Below, piece by piece: positions 28,143-36,322 of a DNA stretch of 55,569 nucleotides. A program made the position numbers and the translations under genes. Source of the DNA: Prevotella sp. (lineage in GTDB: Bacteria > Bacteroidota > Bacteroidia > Bacteroidales > Bacteroidaceae); the NCBI GenBank assembly GCA_017554105.1, contig JAFZIY010000029.1, forward strand, positions 113,504-169,072, read 5' to 3'. Position 1 is the stretch's first letter; every line of letters begins with the position of its first letter. The notes beneath the pieces are model-generated. The model saw only the letters and a list, made by a program, of their open reading frames with translations. It was not told the origin of the DNA and did no database searches.

Positions 28143-29387
28143 TTATGCTCGCACTTGTCCTTCTCCCTCAATGAGCCACTTGTAGGTGGTAATCTCTTCA
28201 AGTCCCATCGGCCCGCGTGCACCCAATTTCTGAGTAGAGATGCCTATCTCTGCACCGAGTCCGAACTGTGCCCCGTCGGTGAAACTTGTAGGAGCGTTCC
28301 AATAGACGCAGGCGGCGTCAACACGCTGCTGGAATTGCCGTGCCACACTCTCGTCGCTTGTTATGATACTCTCGCTATGTCCCGAACCATAACGGTTGAT
28401 ATGGTCGAGGGCTTCAGCAAGATTGTCAACAGTCTTTATCGCCATCTTATAATCCATGAACTCTGTTCCGAAACTCTCTTCGGTGGCATGTTGTAACAGC
28501 GTTTCAGGGTATGAGCCGTCGAGAGCCTTAAATGCACGTTCGTCAGCATATATGATGACGTTCTTCTCTGCCAGTGGCTTACATACCTTATTTATATTTG
28601 TAAGTTGCTGAGCATTGACGATGAGGCAGTCGAGAGCATTGCATACGCTGACGCGTCTTGTCTTGGCATTGCATACGATGGCTGTTGCCATCTCAATGTC
28701 AGCGTCTTTGTCAAGATATGTGTTCACAACGCCTGCTCCCGTCTCTATGACAGGCACCTTTGCAGTGTCGCGAACGAAGGTTATCAGTCGCTTGCTACCA
28801 CGCGGAATGCACAGATCGATATATCCTACGGCTGCCAGCATCTCGCCTGTGGCTTCATGAGTGGCTGGTAGCAGTTGTATTGCTTCCTCCAAACCATATT
28901 CCCGAAGGATATTCTTGATGAGTGCCACACCGGCACGGTTGCTGTCGTCGGCATCCTTGCCGCCTTTCAGCACACAGGCATTGCCTGTCTTGAAACAGAG
29001 GGAGAAGACGTCATAGGTGACGTTGGGACGTGCCTCATAGACAACACCGATTACTCCGAACGGCACACTGATGCGACGCAGTCGTAATCCGTTTGGCAGT
29101 GTCGACTGTCTCAGCGTCTTGCCGAGCGGACTCTCTAATGCCGCCACATGACGCATGTCTGATGCTATGTCTTCAAGGCGTTTCTCTGTCAGTTGCAGAC
29201 GGTCGTACAGCGGATTCTGTCTGTCCATGCGCTCAAGGTCCTTAGCGTTCTCACGCAACAGCAGTTCCTTGTTTCCCACGATGGCATCAGCCACCTTCAG
29301 AAGAATCTCTTTCTTCTGCTCATCACTGACGAGAGCCAGTTCGTGACTCGCCGCCTTCGCCTTTATCAATAATCCTTCTATTTCCAT
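28143..29387 (-). CDS. proA: Gamma-glutamyl phosphate reductase
   Basis: Reduces glutamyl phosphate to glutamate semialdehyde with NADPH, the second step of proline synthesis. It has 414 residues, the family length. FGVIGVVYEARPNVT is the cofactor-binding region, GGKDADDSN follows it, and the catalytic cysteine is in RRVSVCNALD. The C-terminal LGARGPMGLEEITTYKW is highly typical. It lies 55 bases after proB, the gap being entirely a repeat, and 31 bases before argF'. It is co-directional with proB and proC, so the whole proline pathway is present in this cluster. Confidence 0.96.
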   Translation of the reverse strand: MEIEGLLIKAKAASHELALVSDEQKKEILLKVADAIVGNKELLLRENAKDLERMDRQNPLYDRLQLTEKRLEDIASDMRHVAALESPLGKTLRQSTLPNGLRLRRISVPFGVIGVVYEARPNVTYDVFSLCFKTGNACVLKGGKDADDSNRAGVALIKNILREYGLEEAIQLLPATHEATGEMLAAVGYIDLCIPRGSKRLITFVRDTAKVPVIETGAGVVNTYLDKDADIEMATAIVCNAKTRRVSVCNALDCLIVNAQQLTNINKVCKPLAEKNVIIYADERAFKALDGSYPETLLQHATEESFGTEFMDYKMAIKTVDNLAEALDHINRYGSGHSESIITSDESVARQFQQRVDAACVYWNAPTSFTDGAQFGLGAEIGISTQKLGARGPMGLEEITTYKWLIEGEGQVRA

Positions 29388-29447
29388 AACTTCTAACTTC
29401 TCGCTCGGCTATGCCGCTTTGCTTGCAAAGAACTCCTAACTCCTAAC
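29388..29447. repeat. CTCCTAACTCCTAACTC repeat between proB and proA
   Basis: The gap is composed of TTCTAACTTCTCGCTC, the palindromes CGGCTATGCCG and CTTTGCTTGCAAAG, and AACTCCTAACTCCTAACTC. It provides the last codon and stop of proB (AGT TAG). Same family as 8041-8083 and 34416-34449. Confidence 0.78.
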
Positions 29448-30519
29448 TCATACAAAGATAGTCGTAGTGAACTAGTGGCTTTTGGTTGTGTTTCCCTATC
29501 AGTGCCAGTGCGCTGTCGGCATTGAAACTGCTCCTGCCCACTGCTATCTCGTTGTCTTGTTTGTCGCGAATGCTTATAATGTCACCCTCCTCGAAGTCGC
29601 CTTCTATGGATTCCACGCCGACAAAGAGCAGGCTAACTGCCTGTTTCTTCTCATGCAATGCTTCAACGGCACGGTCGTTTATTCTTACTATGCCCTTGGC
29701 AAAACTGCCGCTGTGCGCAAGCCATTTCTTCATCTGCGATGCGTTGCGGTCGCTGGGAATAAACTCAGAGTGTACAACGTTCTCTGGTTCTTCGGCAAGT
29801 TGGATGAGAATGTTCTCACGCTTGCCGTTAGCGATAATCACGCGGATGCCTTCTTCTGCCACCTTGCGGGCTATGGCACATTTGGTGAGCATGCCGCCGC
29901 GTCCAAATCCGCTCTTTTCTGTCTGTATGTGGTCGGCAAGATCGCTCTCAGGCTCCACAATCTCAATAACTCGAGACTCGGGATCATCAGGCGCTCCATT
30001 GTATATACCGTCGATGTTGCTTAGTATCACCAGAGTGTCGGCGTCCATCATTGCTGCTATCAGACCCGACAACTCATCGTTGTCGGTGAACATCAGTTCG
30101 GTGATGCTCACGGTGTCGTTCTCGTTGACGATAGGAATCACGCCGTTCTCAAGCATCACACTGATGCATGCACGCTGGTTAAGATACTCCTGACGGGAAG
30201 AGAAGTTCTCCTTCATAGTAAGCACCTGACCGATGCAGATGCCATGTTCGCGGAAAAGGTCATAGTAGAGTCCCATGAGTTTCACCTGACCAATGGCGGA
30301 GAACAACTGTCTCTGTTCCACTGAGTCGAGATGCTGCTGTGTTTGCAGTTCGCCCTTTCCCGATGCCACAGCACCCGAGGATACCAATATCACCTCATAG
30401 TCCATCTTGCGCAATGCCGCAACCTGGTCAACCAGTGACGACATCCGTGTCACGTCAAGTTTTCCATCCTGACGCGTCAGCACGTTGGAGCCTATCTTAA
30501 CAACGATTCTTTGTCTCAT
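29443..30519 (-). CDS. proB: Glutamate 5-kinase
   Basis: Phosphorylates glutamate at the gamma carboxylate, the first and usually proline-inhibited step of proline synthesis. It has 358 residues. An amino-acid kinase domain starts RIVVKIGSNVLTRQDGKLDV and includes IPIVNENDTVS and GRGGMLTK. A PUA domain (KGIVRINDRAVEALHEKKQA) fills the last 90 residues, as in enteric ProB. The final residues MS and the stop codon are provided by the downstream repeat, so the native C-terminus may have been slightly altered. It follows the small membrane protein gene by six bases. Confidence 0.96.
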   Translation of the reverse strand: MRQRIVVKIGSNVLTRQDGKLDVTRMSSLVDQVAALRKMDYEVILVSSGAVASGKGELQTQQHLDSVEQRQLFSAIGQVKLMGLYYDLFREHGICIGQVLTMKENFSSRQEYLNQRACISVMLENGVIPIVNENDTVSITELMFTDNDELSGLIAAMMDADTLVILSNIDGIYNGAPDDPESRVIEIVEPESDLADHIQTEKSGFGRGGMLTKCAIARKVAEEGIRVIIANGKRENILIQLAEEPENVVHSEFIPSDRNASQMKKWLAHSGSFAKGIVRINDRAVEALHEKKQAVSLLFVGVESIEGDFEEGDIISIRDKQDNEIAVGRSSFNADSALALIGKHNQKPLVHYDYLCMS

Positions 30520-30525
30520 ATTATT

Positions 30526-31023
30526 CTATCTGTTCAGATTTCTGTTTAATTGGATAGTTATATCGCTTGCCCATTTGGCATCGTTGCCAACATTGATATT
30601 TATGATTTCTTTATGTGGCTTTTTTGTGACTATTACGACCTGATACTCGCGTGGAGCCCATGGATCGCTACTGTTGTAGAATGTCACGTCTTTGATGTCG
30701 CTTTTGTAGATGCGGCGCCCTCCAATGATAAAGAAGTCCTTATATGCCAGTATTACGCCGTTAACCTCATTGGCAAGTGTGGCATTCATAATTATAACAT
30801 CTTCTGGCTGGCCATATTCTGCTGTTAGTTCGTCAACTGTACTCCCCGTTTTCTTTATTTTTTCCTCTTTGTTGTTTCCCTGTGATTTCCTTGAAAATAT
30901 ATAATAGAACAGGAGGATTGTTAATATAACACCAGTGACAATGAGCGCTTCAGCGCAGTAGAATATTCCGAAAAGCAGCAATAATATAACCGCAATGATA
31001 CTGAGAATAACTTTTCTTCTCAT
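30526..31023 (-). CDS. Small membrane protein with C-terminal PH-like domain
   Basis: A 165-residue protein. Two adjacent membrane helices occupy residues 5-45 (VILSIIAVILLLLFGIFYC and IVTGVILTILLFYYIF). The cytoplasmic part has strands resembling a PH-like fold (ANEVNGVILAYKDFFIIGGRRIYKSDIKDVTFYNSS). No function known. It is wedged between the acyl-CoA synthetase gene (nine-base gap) and proB (six-base gap), so it is translated in the same operon. Confidence 0.7.
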   Translation of the reverse strand: MRRKVILSIIAVILLLLFGIFYCAEALIVTGVILTILLFYYIFSRKSQGNNKEEKIKKTGSTVDELTAEYGQPEDVIIMNATLANEVNGVILAYKDFFIIGGRRIYKSDIKDVTFYNSSDPWAPREYQVVIVTKKPHKEIININVGNDAKWASDITIQLNRNLNR

Positions 31024-31032
31024 TTCGTCATT

Positions 31033-32712
31033 TTACTTTTCTGCATCCTTTTTGCGTATCTCCACACGGCGTATCTTACCGCTGATGGTCTTTGGCAGTT
31101 CGTCAACGAACTCTATGATGCGCGGATACTTGTAGGGTGCGGTCTCACGCTTCACGTGATTTTGCAGTTCCTTGATGAGGTCGTCGCCAACCTTGTCCTT
31201 CCATTCCTTGCCCAGCACTACGGTAGCCTTCACCACCATGCCACGGATGTCATCGGGTACACCGGTGATGGCGCACTCAACAACGGCGGGGTGGGTCATC
31301 AGAGCCGACTCCACCTCAAACGGACCGATGCGGTAGCCACTTGATTTTATCACGTCGTCGATACGTCCTTCAAACCAGTAGTAGCCATCTTCGTCACGCC
31401 ATGCCACGTCGCCAGTGTGGTAAACACCGTCGTGCCATGCGTCATGTGTCTTCTCTTCGTCAAGGTAATAGCCCTTGAACAGACCGACAGGTTTGTTATT
31501 ACCAACCCTGACTACTATTTCTCCCTTCTCGCCATCCTCGCATGATGTGCCGTCTGGGCGCAGCAGGTCGATGTCGTATTGCGCGTTGGGGATGCCCATA
31601 GAACCCGGCTTCGGTGTCATCCATGGGAATGTACCCAGTGTCATCGTCGTCTCTGTCTGTCCGAAACCTTCCATCATCTGTATGCCGGTCTTCTCCTTGA
31701 ACTTGTCAAAGACGGCTGGGTTAAGTGCCTCGCCGGCGGTGGTGCAGTACTCAAGTGAAGACAGGTCGTAATTCGACAGGTCTTCTCTAATCATGAAACG
31801 ATAGATGGTGGGTGGTGCACAGAATGATGTAACACGGTATTTCTCTATCTGGCGTAGCAGGGTGTCGGCGTTGAACTTCTCATGGTCGAACACGAACACG
31901 CATGCACCGGCGAACCATTGCCCGTAGAACTTGCCCCATACCGCCTTGCCCCATCCTGTGTCAGCCACGGTGAGATGCAGTGAGTGTGGTTTCAAATTGT
32001 GCCAGAACACTCCCGTAGTGAGGTGCCCCATGGCATACAGATAGTCGTGGGCAACCATCTTCGGCTCACCACTCGTACCGCTGGTGAAGTACATCAGCAT
32101 CGTGTCGTCATTATCGTTTACATGCTCAGGACGCTGGAATGCCGGTGTTTTCTTCCATTCGTTCTCCCAGTCATGGAATCCATCAGGAACGGGACGGCTC
32201 TTTCCTTGTGATGCCTCGTTGACAGCCACCAGCAGTTCCACTGTAGGGCTCTCGGGCATTGCCGCCTTCACTTGCGTCGTGACATATTCATCATCCACAC
32301 AGATGATTGCTTTCACTGATGCCCGTGTGTTGCGATATACTATGTCGTGCTTAGTCAGCATGTGCGTGGCGGGAATCACCACAGCACCCAACTTGCACAA
32401 TGCCAGCATGCAGAGCCACCATTCGTAGCGGCGTTTCAGTATGAGCATCACCTTGTCGTCCTTGCCGATACCCAGACTTTGCAGGTAACTGGCTGCCTGA
32501 TCGCTTTGCTCTTTCAGTTCGGCGAAGGTGGTGCGTATCTCCGCTCCTTCGTCGTTGGTCCATAGTAGCGCCAGTTTCTCAGGTGCTTCCTTCGCCCATT
32601 CGTCCATTACGTCGTAGGCAAAGTTGAAATGGTCTGGAATGATGAACTCCAGATTCTTATTGTAGTCCTCCACCGATGTGAAGGTAGTCTGCTTTAAAAA
32701 ACGCTCAATCAT
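31033..32712 (-). CDS. AMP-forming acyl-CoA synthetase
   Basis: Activates a carboxylic acid with ATP and CoA. It has 559 residues. The ATP loop is YFTSGTSGEPK, motif A5 is EGFGQTETTM, the hinge lies around YHTGDVAWRDEDGY, and the catalytic lysine is in LPKTISGKIRRVEIR. The overall pattern fits the medium-chain or branched-chain acyl-CoA synthetase group better than acetyl-CoA synthetase (Acs), which is about 90 residues longer. Substrate unknown: a short branched or aromatic acid from amino acid fermentation would be plausible. Seven bases separate it from the upstream XRE-cupin regulator gene, which probably controls it or senses a related compound. Confidence 0.88.
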   Translation of the reverse strand: MIERFLKQTTFTSVEDYNKNLEFIIPDHFNFAYDVMDEWAKEAPEKLALLWTNDEGAEIRTTFAELKEQSDQAASYLQSLGIGKDDKVMLILKRRYEWWLCMLALCKLGAVVIPATHMLTKHDIVYRNTRASVKAIICVDDEYVTTQVKAAMPESPTVELLVAVNEASQGKSRPVPDGFHDWENEWKKTPAFQRPEHVNDNDDTMLMYFTSGTSGEPKMVAHDYLYAMGHLTTGVFWHNLKPHSLHLTVADTGWGKAVWGKFYGQWFAGACVFVFDHEKFNADTLLRQIEKYRVTSFCAPPTIYRFMIREDLSNYDLSSLEYCTTAGEALNPAVFDKFKEKTGIQMMEGFGQTETTMTLGTFPWMTPKPGSMGIPNAQYDIDLLRPDGTSCEDGEKGEIVVRVGNNKPVGLFKGYYLDEEKTHDAWHDGVYHTGDVAWRDEDGYYWFEGRIDDVIKSSGYRIGPFEVESALMTHPAVVECAITGVPDDIRGMVVKATVVLGKEWKDKVGDDLIKELQNHVKRETAPYKYPRIIEFVDELPKTISGKIRRVEIRKKDAEK

Positions 32713-32719
32713 AATGTTT

Positions 32720-33277
32720 TTAATCCATAATCATTGCTAACATCCTTGCGGGCTTGTCTCCTATTGCCATCATTCCGTGTGGCTTGGTGGAGTCGAAGTA
32801 TATGCTGTCTCCCTCTTCCAGGATTATTGTCTTATCGCCTACAAGCAGTTTCATCGTACCCTCCAGGATGTAGTTGAACTCCTGTCCGTCGTGGGTGTTC
32901 TTGTATATCTTGTGGGCATTGGGCTTCGGTTCCACAGTCACGATGAACACATCGGCATTGCGTTTCTGGAAACCACTGGTAAGGCTCTGGTACTTGTATG
33001 CCTTGGTGCGTTCCACACTCATACCGTGTCCTTTGCGTACGACATAGTAGGAATGCATCTTAGGTTCCTCGGCGAACATCAGCGCATCGGCTGAGACACC
33101 ATATTTCTTGGCAATCTTCATGATGTTCGAAATGGTGATGTCAACCTCGCCACTCTCAATCTTCTCGTACTTTTCGAGTGTTATGCCGCAAGTATCGGCA
33201 AGGTCCTGCATGCTCAGGTCGAGCGCGTCGCGCAGTCCTTTCAGCCTTTCGCCTATTTGCTTTATTGCTTCTTCCAT
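32720..33277 (-). CDS. XRE-family regulator with cupin sensor domain
   Basis: A 185-residue protein. Residues about 5-65 are a helix-turn-helix of the XRE type (IGERLKGLRDALDLSMQDLA...SGEVDITISNIMKIAKKYGVS). Residues about 105-185 are a cupin barrel (HDGQEFNYILEGTMKLLVGDKTIILEEGDSIYFDSTKPHGM) that normally binds a small ligand or metal. It is paired with the acyl-CoA synthetase gene, a common arrangement in which the regulator controls or reads out that enzyme's pathway. It is separated from proC by a paired REP element, so it may be the first gene of a sub-operon. Confidence 0.9.
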   Translation of the reverse strand: MEEAIKQIGERLKGLRDALDLSMQDLADTCGITLEKYEKIESGEVDITISNIMKIAKKYGVSADALMFAEEPKMHSYYVVRKGHGMSVERTKAYKYQSLTSGFQKRNADVFIVTVEPKPNAHKIYKNTHDGQEFNYILEGTMKLLVGDKTIILEEGDSIYFDSTKPHGMMAIGDKPARMLAMIMD

Positions 33278-33283
33278 ATTTTC

Positions 33284-33410
33284 TAGCCCCCTAAGTTAGG
33301 GGGGTGGGGGTCTGAACAAGCGAAAACCAGACTGTATTTTAGATTGTGAATAATTTATAGACAAGGAGTCTGCGCCTGTTCAGACCCCCAACCCCCTGAC
33401 TCAGGGGGCT
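33284..33410. repeat. Paired REP palindrome (BIME-like), copy 2
   Basis: AGCCCCCTAAGTTAGGGGGG...GTCTGAAC and GTTCAGAC...CCCCTGACTCAGGGGGCT form a long inverted repeat with a 60-base interior. Related to 9351-9460 in both arms and in the inner GGAGTCTGCG, but the central loops differ. It fills the proC-regulator gap. Confidence 0.85.
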
Positions 33411-33423
33411 ATTGGACTCGTGA

Positions 33424-34212
33424 CTATTTAGCACCTGCCTTCAGTCCTCGGATAACAGCCGAGGTGAATCCGGCATGTTCCATCTCGTTAAGTCCTTTGA
33501 TGGTAACGCCGCCAGGTGTGGCGACAAGGTCGATAGCCTGTTCTGGGTGCATGCCGCTCGACTGAAGCAGTTTCACTGCTCCCATCATGGTCTGCAGCAC
33601 GATGTCCTTTGCATCGTCAGCCTTAAAGCCAAGTTCCACACCGCCTTCGGACGAGGCGCGTACGTAACGCATGGCATAGGCAATGCCACACGAGGCGAGG
33701 GTAGTGCCTGCCGCTAGATGCTTCTCGTCGGTTATCTGGGTCTTGCCCATAAGGTCGAAGAGACCTGTTATCGTCGCTGTCTGTTCGTTGGTTGCCTTGT
33801 CGGGAACAATGAATGTCATAGATGCAAGTTCTGCTATGGCAATGTTCGGAATGGCAAGGAACAACGGGAAATCTTCCGGCTGGGAACCGGCAAGGATAGC
33901 GCGTATCTTTTCTGATGACACTCCTGCCGCTATGACAACGAGGAGTTGCTTGCTGAGGTCCAGACTGTCCTTAATCTCGTTCAGTACGGATTCCACCAAC
34001 CAAGGCTTAACCACAATCATCACCACGTCGGCACCCTCGGCAGCGATGCTGTTGTCGTTGGTCACACTGGCACCTTGCTCGGCAAATCGGTCGAGTGTTG
34101 TCTGTACGGGGTCTGCCACGGTGATGTCCGCAGGCTTAATGACATTTGTCTTTAGCAATCCCTCAACGGTGGAGCCGCCCATGGCACCTGCTCCGATAAC
34201 TGATATTTTCAT
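33424..34212 (-). CDS. proC: Pyrroline-5-carboxylate reductase
   Basis: Last step of proline synthesis: reduces pyrroline-5-carboxylate with NAD(P)H. It has 262 residues, the family size. The Rossmann start is MKISVIGAGAMGGSTVEGLL, VIVKPWLV-like MIVVKPWLVESVLNEI follows, and the C-terminal signature DLVATPGGVTIKGLNEMEHAGF is typical. The start overlaps the argD stop by four bases (ATGA), indicating translational coupling. With proB and proA downstream, all three proline enzymes are in one run. Confidence 0.95.
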   Translation of the reverse strand: MKISVIGAGAMGGSTVEGLLKTNVIKPADITVADPVQTTLDRFAEQGASVTNDNSIAAEGADVVMIVVKPWLVESVLNEIKDSLDLSKQLLVVIAAGVSSEKIRAILAGSQPEDFPLFLAIPNIAIAELASMTFIVPDKATNEQTATITGLFDLMGKTQITDEKHLAAGTTLASCGIAYAMRYVRASSEGGVELGFKADDAKDIVLQTMMGAVKLLQSSGMHPEQAIDLVATPGGVTIKGLNEMEHAGFTSAVIRGLKAGAK

Positions 34213-35357
34213 TTCATTACCTTTTTAAGTTTCTCAATAAACTCGTCCACATCGTCCTTCGACAGGCAGAGTGGCGGCAGCAGACGCAGTACGTTGGTAC
34301 CGGCACAACCCGTGAAGCAATGCTGCTCATAGACGAGGCGCTGGCGCACTTCCTTATGTGGCACCGACAGGTCAACACCTATCATCATTCCGCGACCGCG
34401 AACATCCAGTATTTTAACTCCAAACTCCTCACTTCTCGCTCCTAACTCCTTCAGTTGTTCGATAAGATACTCACCTACGAGATGGGCATTCTCAACGAGT
34501 CCTTCCTCCTCAAACACATCAAGAACGGCAAGGGCTGCAGCACAAGCGAGGTGATTTCCACCAAACGTTGTACCCAGTTGTCCGTACTCAGGCTTGAACT
34601 CTGGTGATATGAGCACTCCACCCATAGGGAATCCGTTGGCGATACCTTTGGCAACAGTGATAATGTCGGGACGTATGTCGAGCCACTGGTGGGCGAAGAA
34701 CTTACCGCTACGACCATATCCGCACTGTATCTCATCACAAATCAATATCGTGCCGTATTGCCTGCAAAGTCTTTCCAGACCTTGTGCAAACTCCTTTGTC
34801 GCCATCTTGATGCCACCGACACCCTGGATGCACTCCAGGATAACAGCGCACACATCGCCTTTCTGCAGTTCTGCCTCCCATGCCGCAAGGTCGTTAAGCG
34901 GCAGATATGTCACGTGACCGTTGGCATTTATCGGTGCGATAATCTTAGGGTTGTTGGTAACCTCCACTGCAAGTGATGTCCTGCCATGGAACGCTTTCTC
35001 GGCAGAGAGCACACGGGTACGGCCATTTGTGAACGAAGCCAGTTTGAGAGCATTCTCGTTTGCCTCTGCTCCGGAATTGATGAGGAACAACTGGTAGTCG
35101 TCATAACCGCTGATTCTCCCTAATCTTTCGGCAAGACGCACCTGCAAATCGTTCTTCACTGAGTTGCTGTAGAACCCTATCTTGTTCAGTTGTTCACTGA
35201 CTGTCTCTACATAATGGGGATGGCAGTGGCCGATGCTTATCACCGCATGACCGCCATAGAGGTCAAGATATTCCTGCCCCTTGTCGTCCCATACCTTACA
35301 ACCTTTTCCCTCTACGATGTTAACATCAAATAGGGGATAAACGTCGAATAACTTCAT
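34209..35357 (-). CDS. argD: N-acylornithine aminotransferase with in-frame repeat
   Basis: A PLP enzyme exchanging amino groups between glutamate and N-acylglutamate semialdehyde in arginine synthesis. Because argF' is of the succinylornithine type, the substrate is probably N-succinylornithine. It has 382 residues. GGHAVISIGHCHPHYV, FINSGAEANENALKLA-like LINSGAEANENALKLA and the PLP lysine in ITVAKGIANGFPMGG are all present. Residues about 304-314 (LGARSEEFGV) come from a TAGGAGCGAGAAGTGAGGAG repeat in the loop before VRGRGMMIG. It has its own promoter within a block duplicated upstream of cotH, and probably starts the long argD-proC-...-argF' operon. Confidence 0.94.
   Translation of the reverse strand: MKLFDVYPLFDVNIVEGKGCKVWDDKGQEYLDLYGGHAVISIGHCHPHYVETVSEQLNKIGFYSNSVKNDLQVRLAERLGRISGYDDYQLFLINSGAEANENALKLASFTNGRTRVLSAEKAFHGRTSLAVEVTNNPKIIAPINANGHVTYLPLNDLAAWEAELQKGDVCAVILECIQGVGGIKMATKEFAQGLERLCRQYGTILICDEIQCGYGRSGKFFAHQWLDIRPDIITVAKGIANGFPMGGVLISPEFKPEYGQLGTTFGGNHLACAAALAVLDVFEEEGLVENAHLVGEYLIEQLKELGARSEEFGVKILDVRGRGMMIGVDLSVPHKEVRQRLVYEQHCFTGCAGTNVLRLLPPLCLSKDDVDEFIEKLKKVMK
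34416..34449. repeat. CTCCTAACTCC-type repeat inside argD
   Basis: AACTCCAAACTCC, TCACTTCTCGC and TCCTAACTCC read as GGAGTTAGGAGCGAGAAGTG and so on on the coding strand. In frame, giving ELGARSEEFGV. Same family as the intergenic copies at 8041 and 29388. Confidence 0.78.
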
Positions 35358-35384
35358 GATGATTGCTTGAAAAGTTAATTACAC

Positions 35385-35513
35385 GGTGCAAAATTACCGT
35401 AAAAATCTGAGAATGTGTAACTAATTGTCTATTTTTTTACTCTTTGTCTGCCTTTGTGCCCATTTCTAACATCCATATGCGACATTTATTCATTTGCATC
35501 TGTTAGAATCAGC
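35385..35513 (-). promoter_or_regulatory. argD promoter within a 130-base duplicated block
   Basis: CAAAATTA at 35389-35396 is TAATTTTG on the minus strand (TAnnTTTG), 31 bases before argD. The whole block from GGTGCAAAATTACC to TTAGAATCA aligns with 38209-38338 upstream of cotH at roughly 85 percent identity by eye with one gap. Conserved inner parts include GTGTAACTA and TTTTTTTACTCTTTGT. Confidence 0.72.
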
Positions 35514-35541
35514 AGATTTTTACCAAAATCTCGTTGACATT

Positions 35542-35651
35542 TGGTAATCGTATTACCACTGCCTGGTAACAAGATTACCAGATAGTGGTGACGTCCTTAC
35601 CAGATACGGGTAACAGCCTTACCAGTGTCTGGTAACGGCATTACAAGATAC
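35542..35651. repeat. Five-unit 22-base tandem array with internal dyads
   Basis: Units of exactly 22 bases start at 35542, 35564, 35586, 35608 and 35630. Core: TGGTAAC, 3-4 variable bases, TTACCA, then GATA. Each unit is a small inverted repeat. A degenerate sixth unit reaches 35673. There are no spacers. The rest of the 321-base gap 35358-35678 is the argD promoter block. Confidence 0.85.
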
Positions 35652-35678
35652 ATGTGACAAAAACGTTAAGCCGTTATC

Positions 35679-36305
35679 TTATCCTTTCTTCGCGTTCACG
35701 CAGTGTTGGCAAAGGAAGTCATAGACGAAATCGAAGTCCTCGTCGTTTACGTAAACGCGGTTCTTCGCCAGCAGTTGGTTCACTTTGATAAGATTCATTC
35801 GGCGGGATGGAATAAGCCGTTTGACGTTGGCAAGGGTTGAGGTCATGGAACTGCGCGACTGTGAGAGGATGCCTGTGCCAATCACTCCTGGACGTCCTGA
35901 TGCCAATCCGGCAAGTATCGTCAGCGCTCCGATGATTTGTCCTTTCTTCACCTCACGGGGCATCTGCTGATGAGTCACTTCCTTCTCATCCATAATGAAA
36001 AGCGCGACGTATTTCCATCCGGATATCGCGGCATAGAGCAGATAGCCCAGGATGCTAAGCACAGCCAGTATAGCAGCAGAAAAAAACACTCCCTTGCCCA
36101 TGCCGATGAAGATGTCTAAGGATAGTTCGCCAGTGAAGAGGAAGATGATGGTGAAAAGAATGATAATGATAACTATGCTGATGCCAAACACTTTCCACAC
36201 ATCGAACAGAATGGAATAGTTGGTGAGCATATTCACTTCATATACCCAACGGTATTTACCATCTTGGCATAGGGTTACCCTATTGCCGATTTCTTCTTTC
36301 TTCAT
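35679..36305 (-). CDS. Membrane protein of unknown function (208 aa)
   Basis: The N-terminal ~35 residues are cytoplasmic-looking (MKKEEIGNRVTLCQDGKYRW). Two membrane helices follow (VFGISIVIIIILFTIIFLF and VFFSAAILAVLSILGYLLYA), then a charged C-terminal half with QSRSSMTSTLANVKRLIPS and a short motif near the end, FLCQHCVNAKK. Similar proteins of unknown function occur in many gut bacteria, as far as I recall. It lies 17 bases downstream of cotH, so it is probably co-transcribed with it, and the 22-base array lies just beyond its stop. Confidence 0.7.
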   Translation of the reverse strand: MKKEEIGNRVTLCQDGKYRWVYEVNMLTNYSILFDVWKVFGISIVIIIILFTIIFLFTGELSLDIFIGMGKGVFFSAAILAVLSILGYLLYAAISGWKYVALFIMDEKEVTHQQMPREVKKGQIIGALTILAGLASGRPGVIGTGILSQSRSSMTSTLANVKRLIPSRRMNLIKVNQLLAKNRVYVNDEDFDFVYDFLCQHCVNAKKG

Positions 36306-36322
36306 ATGACAATAGTTTATGT

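Noticed and set aside
35542-35651. CRISPR array
   Set aside because: Units follow each other without spacers and are only 22 bases long; no cas genes are nearby. The same holds for 22204-22269.
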